DNA from: CAVRUD01 sp963849635
Lineage (GTDB): Bacteria > Chloroflexota > Chloroflexia > Thermomicrobiales > UBA6265
DNA length: 64,000 bases
Assembly (NCBI GenBank): GCA_963849635.1
Contig: CAWKIA010000025.1
Location: forward strand, 62,001 to 126,000
Direction: 5' to 3'
Shown here: positions 61,833-64,000 of the stretch, piece by piece
Position numbering within the stretch: position 1 is the first letter of the stretch
How the letters are laid out: the number at the start of each line of letters is the position of its first letter
Translations under genes and position numbers: made by a program
The notes under the pieces: model-generated
Told to the model about the DNA's origin: nothing
The model's database searches: none
The model's input: only the letters and a program-made list of their open reading frames with translations

Positions 61833-62873
61833 ATGAGATCATGGCGCGTCTGGGTTGGCATCGCTATTTCTTTGGTATTCCTATTCATCGCGTTCCGGGG
61901 GCAAGACCTCGGCGAAGTGCGCGATGCCCTGGGTGAGGTCAACTACTGGTATCTCTTCCCCGCCCTGGCACTCTACTTCCTGGGAGTCTGGATCAGGGCG
62001 ATCCGCTGGAGCGCGCTACTGCGTCCGGTCATCGCCATCCGACCGCGTGATACGTTCCCAATAGTCATCGTGGGGTACATGGCCAACAACGTCCTCCCGC
62101 TGCGTACGGGAGAACTCGTCCGAGCGTACGTGCTTGGGCGGCGCTTCGGTGTGCGCAAGACGACCTCGCTGGCGACGATCGCGATCGAGCGGCTCTTCGA
62201 CGGGATGACGATGCTGGCGTTCATGCTCAGCGCGACCGCATTCGTCTCCTTCACCAGCGAGCTCCAGCATCTGGCCATCATCGCCTTTGTGCTCTTCACC
62301 GGACTGCTTCTCGGCCTGGTGGTGCTGACGCTTGGAGGAGGGTTCCGCGACCGGTTGTTGCAACTGGTGCTCGGGCCGCTTCCTGTTGCCCTGGCCGACA
62401 GGGTCGAACGGCTGGCCGAATCGTTCCTGAGCGGTCTGGGCGTGTTCAAACGCAAGACTGATCTCATATTCGTCTCTGCTACATCAGTCCTTGCCTGGCT
62501 GTGCGAAGCGGGGATGTACTGGACCATAGCCCGTGGCTTTGGCGACGTTCTCAAGGAGAAGGTCGGCATCGCCGCCACCCTGCTCACGACAGGTGTCGCC
62601 AACCTCGCCACGTTGATCCCGTCGTCACCGGGTTATGTCGGTCCATTCGAGAGTGGAGTAACGCTCGTGGTGAATGGTGCCCTTGATGTACCCAGGGGCG
62701 AAGCGCTGTCCTATGCAATCGTCGTCCACGCCGCCCTGTGGTTCCCGATCACGCTGATCGGCCTCGTCGCATGGTGGCGTCAGCACCTCAGCCTCGTCGA
62801 TGTCCGGGCAGAGGAAACTGCTGCCCCCGAAGAGACCGACCCGAGATCTGGGGACAGCTATGTCGGTGCTTGA
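61833..62873 (+). CDS. Flippase-like integral membrane protein (LPG synthase transmembrane / UPF0104 type)
   Basis: About 346 residues, ATG at 61833 (MRSWRVWVGIAISLVFLFIA); an ATG at 61806 is also possible. Around eight membrane segments. Family marks: VWIRAIRWSALLRPVIAIRP, TFPIVIVGYMANNVLPLRTG with the conserved N-x-x-P-x-R-x-G-E, ELVRAYVLGRRFGVRKTTSL, ATIAIERLFDGMTMLAF, and IPSSPGYVGPFESGVTLVVN (the P-G-x-G-x-x-E motif). Proteins of this group move or modify lipids; the N-terminal half of MprF is similar. It overlaps UppP by 14 bases, so an undecaprenyl-lipid role is plausible. Confidence 0.82.
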   Translation: MRSWRVWVGIAISLVFLFIAFRGQDLGEVRDALGEVNYWYLFPALALYFLGVWIRAIRWSALLRPVIAIRPRDTFPIVIVGYMANNVLPLRTGELVRAYVLGRRFGVRKTTSLATIAIERLFDGMTMLAFMLSATAFVSFTSELQHLAIIAFVLFTGLLLGLVVLTLGGGFRDRLLQLVLGPLPVALADRVERLAESFLSGLGVFKRKTDLIFVSATSVLAWLCEAGMYWTIARGFGDVLKEKVGIAATLLTTGVANLATLIPSSPGYVGPFESGVTLVVNGALDVPRGEALSYAIVVHAALWFPITLIGLVAWWRQHLSLVDVRAEETAAPEETDPRSGDSYVGA

Positions 62874-63741
62874 AGCGATCTTACTGGGAGTGCTACAGGG
62901 CATCACCGAGTTTCTACCGATCTCCTCCTCAGCCCACCTGATCGTCGCCCGCTGGCTGTTCGACATGGACGAACCGAGTCTGTCGTTTGACGCCGCCCTC
63001 CACCTCGGGACGCTCCTGGCGATCATTGCGTACTTCTGGCGGGATTTGCTGGCACTAATTATGGCGGTTCCGCGCGCCCTGCAAGACCCAAAAGGATTTG
63101 TTCGCAATCCAGATCCGACATGGATTCGGACAGCCCCTCCTCGTGACCAAAGTGCGCGACTTGGCGTTTTGATTCTTATCGCGACGGTCCCTGCCGCATT
63201 GGCGGGACTGTTCGGGCAAGAGACACTGGACGATTACTTTCGCAGCGACTCCCATCGCACCCGCGCGATCGCGACCATCGCCCTGCTGATGTTCGGTCTG
63301 TCTCTCCTCCTCTGGGCGGCGGAGCGATCGGCGGCCCACCACCGCAAGCTGCATCACATGACCTGGCAAGATGCAGTCATGATTGGGCTGGCGCAGGCCA
63401 CTGCTCTCCTCCCGGGCGTATCTCGCTCCGGATCGACGATCACGACGGGGCTGTTCCAGGGCTTGGCTCGGGCGGATGCGGCCCGATTCTCATTCCTGAT
63501 CGGGACGCCGATCACCCTCGCCGGCAGCACAAAGGCGATCGTCGATGCTCTGTCCGAGGGGATATCACGGAGCGAAGCCGTCCACTTAATTGTCGGCGCG
63601 GCGGCGTCGGCCATCGTCGGCTACCTGGCCATCTGGTGGCTGCTCAAGCTCCTACAACGAACTTCGACCGCCGTCTTCATTTTCTACCGGATCGGCTTCG
63701 GGATCGTGCTGCTCTTCCTGCTGGCGACCGGGTACAACTAG
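62860..63741 (+). CDS. uppP: Undecaprenyl-diphosphatase UppP (BacA)
   Basis: Membrane phosphatase that recycles the lipid carrier of cell-wall synthesis (C55-PP to C55-P). 293 residues; the ATG at 62860 (MSVLEAILLGVLQGITEFLP) lies inside the previous gene's end. The catalytic motif GVLQGITEFLPISSSAHLIV is intact (Glu/Ser/His). The second signature, LLPGVSRSGSTITTGLFQGL, with the Arg, is also intact. About eight TM segments. Bacitracin resistance is a known effect of its overproduction in other bacteria. It supplies C55-P to the sugar transferase type encoded at 4444-5949. Confidence 0.93.
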   Translation: MSVLEAILLGVLQGITEFLPISSSAHLIVARWLFDMDEPSLSFDAALHLGTLLAIIAYFWRDLLALIMAVPRALQDPKGFVRNPDPTWIRTAPPRDQSARLGVLILIATVPAALAGLFGQETLDDYFRSDSHRTRAIATIALLMFGLSLLLWAAERSAAHHRKLHHMTWQDAVMIGLAQATALLPGVSRSGSTITTGLFQGLARADAARFSFLIGTPITLAGSTKAIVDALSEGISRSEAVHLIVGAAASAIVGYLAIWWLLKLLQRTSTAVFIFYRIGFGIVLLFLLATGYN

Positions 63742-63745
63742 CCCG

Positions 63746-64000
63746 TCAGTCATACTCATAGCGCCTTCTCGACAGCCCACTCAGCATCCTGTAAAGGGCT
63801 ACGATCATCAGTCCCGCGACGGTCGCGCAGGTAATACCGAGTCCGAGCCGAAGCGACCTGGGTTCGTAACGCAGCTCCACCTCGTGCGCACCAGCGGGAA
63901 GTCGGCACCGCCCGCAATAAGTAGTTCGCGACCGATATTGGAACCCGTTCGCCATCGACGTAGGCATGCCAGCCGGGATCATAAATCTCGCTGAGGATCA
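63746..64000 (-). CDS. C-terminal end of a YfhO-like membrane protein, partial and frameshifted
   Basis: The gene enters from the right edge and ends at 63746. The first readable part is IYDPGWHAYVDGERVPI, and after an extra base near 63900 LPAGAHEVELRYEPRSLRLG, then a membrane helix (LGITCATVAGLMIVALYRML) and a basic tail. This ending (dpGW-x-a-x-vdG, PaG-x-h-x-v-x-x-x-YeP, TM) is typical of YfhO-family and related large polytopic membrane proteins involved in glycosyl transfer or envelope assembly. The bulk of the protein is outside the window. Convergent with uppP. Confidence 0.6.

Overview
The window is high-GC bacterial DNA. It most resembles Chloroflexota of the Thermomicrobia/Sphaerobacter type. 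This rests on impressions of gene content: secreted proteins with 'QESTP'-like linkers after the signal peptide, an ImuB/DnaE2 mutasome with a Gram-positive-type LexA box, AccD-AccA in one chain, and dispersed 'GTAGGGGCG...CGCCC' palindromes. No rRNA, tRNA or CRISPR array was found. At least 20 genes or gene ends carry 1-2 base frameshifts while the encoded families stay well conserved. I read most of these as uncorrected indels of a long-read or low-coverage assembly rather than pseudogenes; they are densest in the first 2.8 kb.

Layout. 1-2.8 kb: end of a histidine operon (hisH-hisA-hisF-hisI and a PRA-PH/MazG-like gene). 2.9-5.9 kb, minus strand: exopolysaccharide operon (polyprenyl-phosphate sugar transferase, Wzz-like chain-length protein, CpsD-like ATPase without a P-loop). 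6.1-10.9 kb: sulfite-oxidase-family molybdoenzyme, then a copper-type module ending in a CopC-CopD fusion. 11.0-16.2 kb: siderophore/iron ABC importer with a clear promoter overlapped by a palindromic operator, two permeases and a fused double ATPase. 16.2-17.9 kb: IS1182-like insertion sequence with a frameshifted transposase.

18-31.5 kb: a catabolic island. It holds a HpcH/HpaI aldolase, a tartrate/D-malate dehydrogenase-like enzyme, tartronate-semialdehyde reductase, hydroxypyruvate isomerase, a class V aminotransferase, a BMP-type (nucleoside-like) ABC importer, a RraA-like aldolase and a group II PLP decarboxylase. Together these look like uptake and breakdown of small C2-C4 hydroxy/keto acids and amino compounds.

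31.7-44.5 kb: the most interesting region. A Cas4/Dna2-like Fe-S nuclease joined by frameshift to a UPF1-like SF1 helicase, plus a small partner gene, runs leftward. ImuB, a DUF6504-like protein and DnaE2 run rightward. A perfect LexA box sits in the divergent intergenic region. Downstream of dnaE2 lie an endolysin-like amidase and a holin-like two-TM protein, closed by a perfect 40-bp palindrome.

44.6-64 kb: housekeeping and metabolism: DUF1684 protein, a lipoprotein, homoserine dehydrogenase, AccD-AccA, gamma-glutamyltransferase, GNAT, SMP-30 lactonase, ABC-F ATPase, a threonine-ammonia-lyase-like enzyme, dienelactone hydrolase, a dipeptide-type ABC importer, a flippase-like membrane protein, UppP and the end of a YfhO-like membrane protein.
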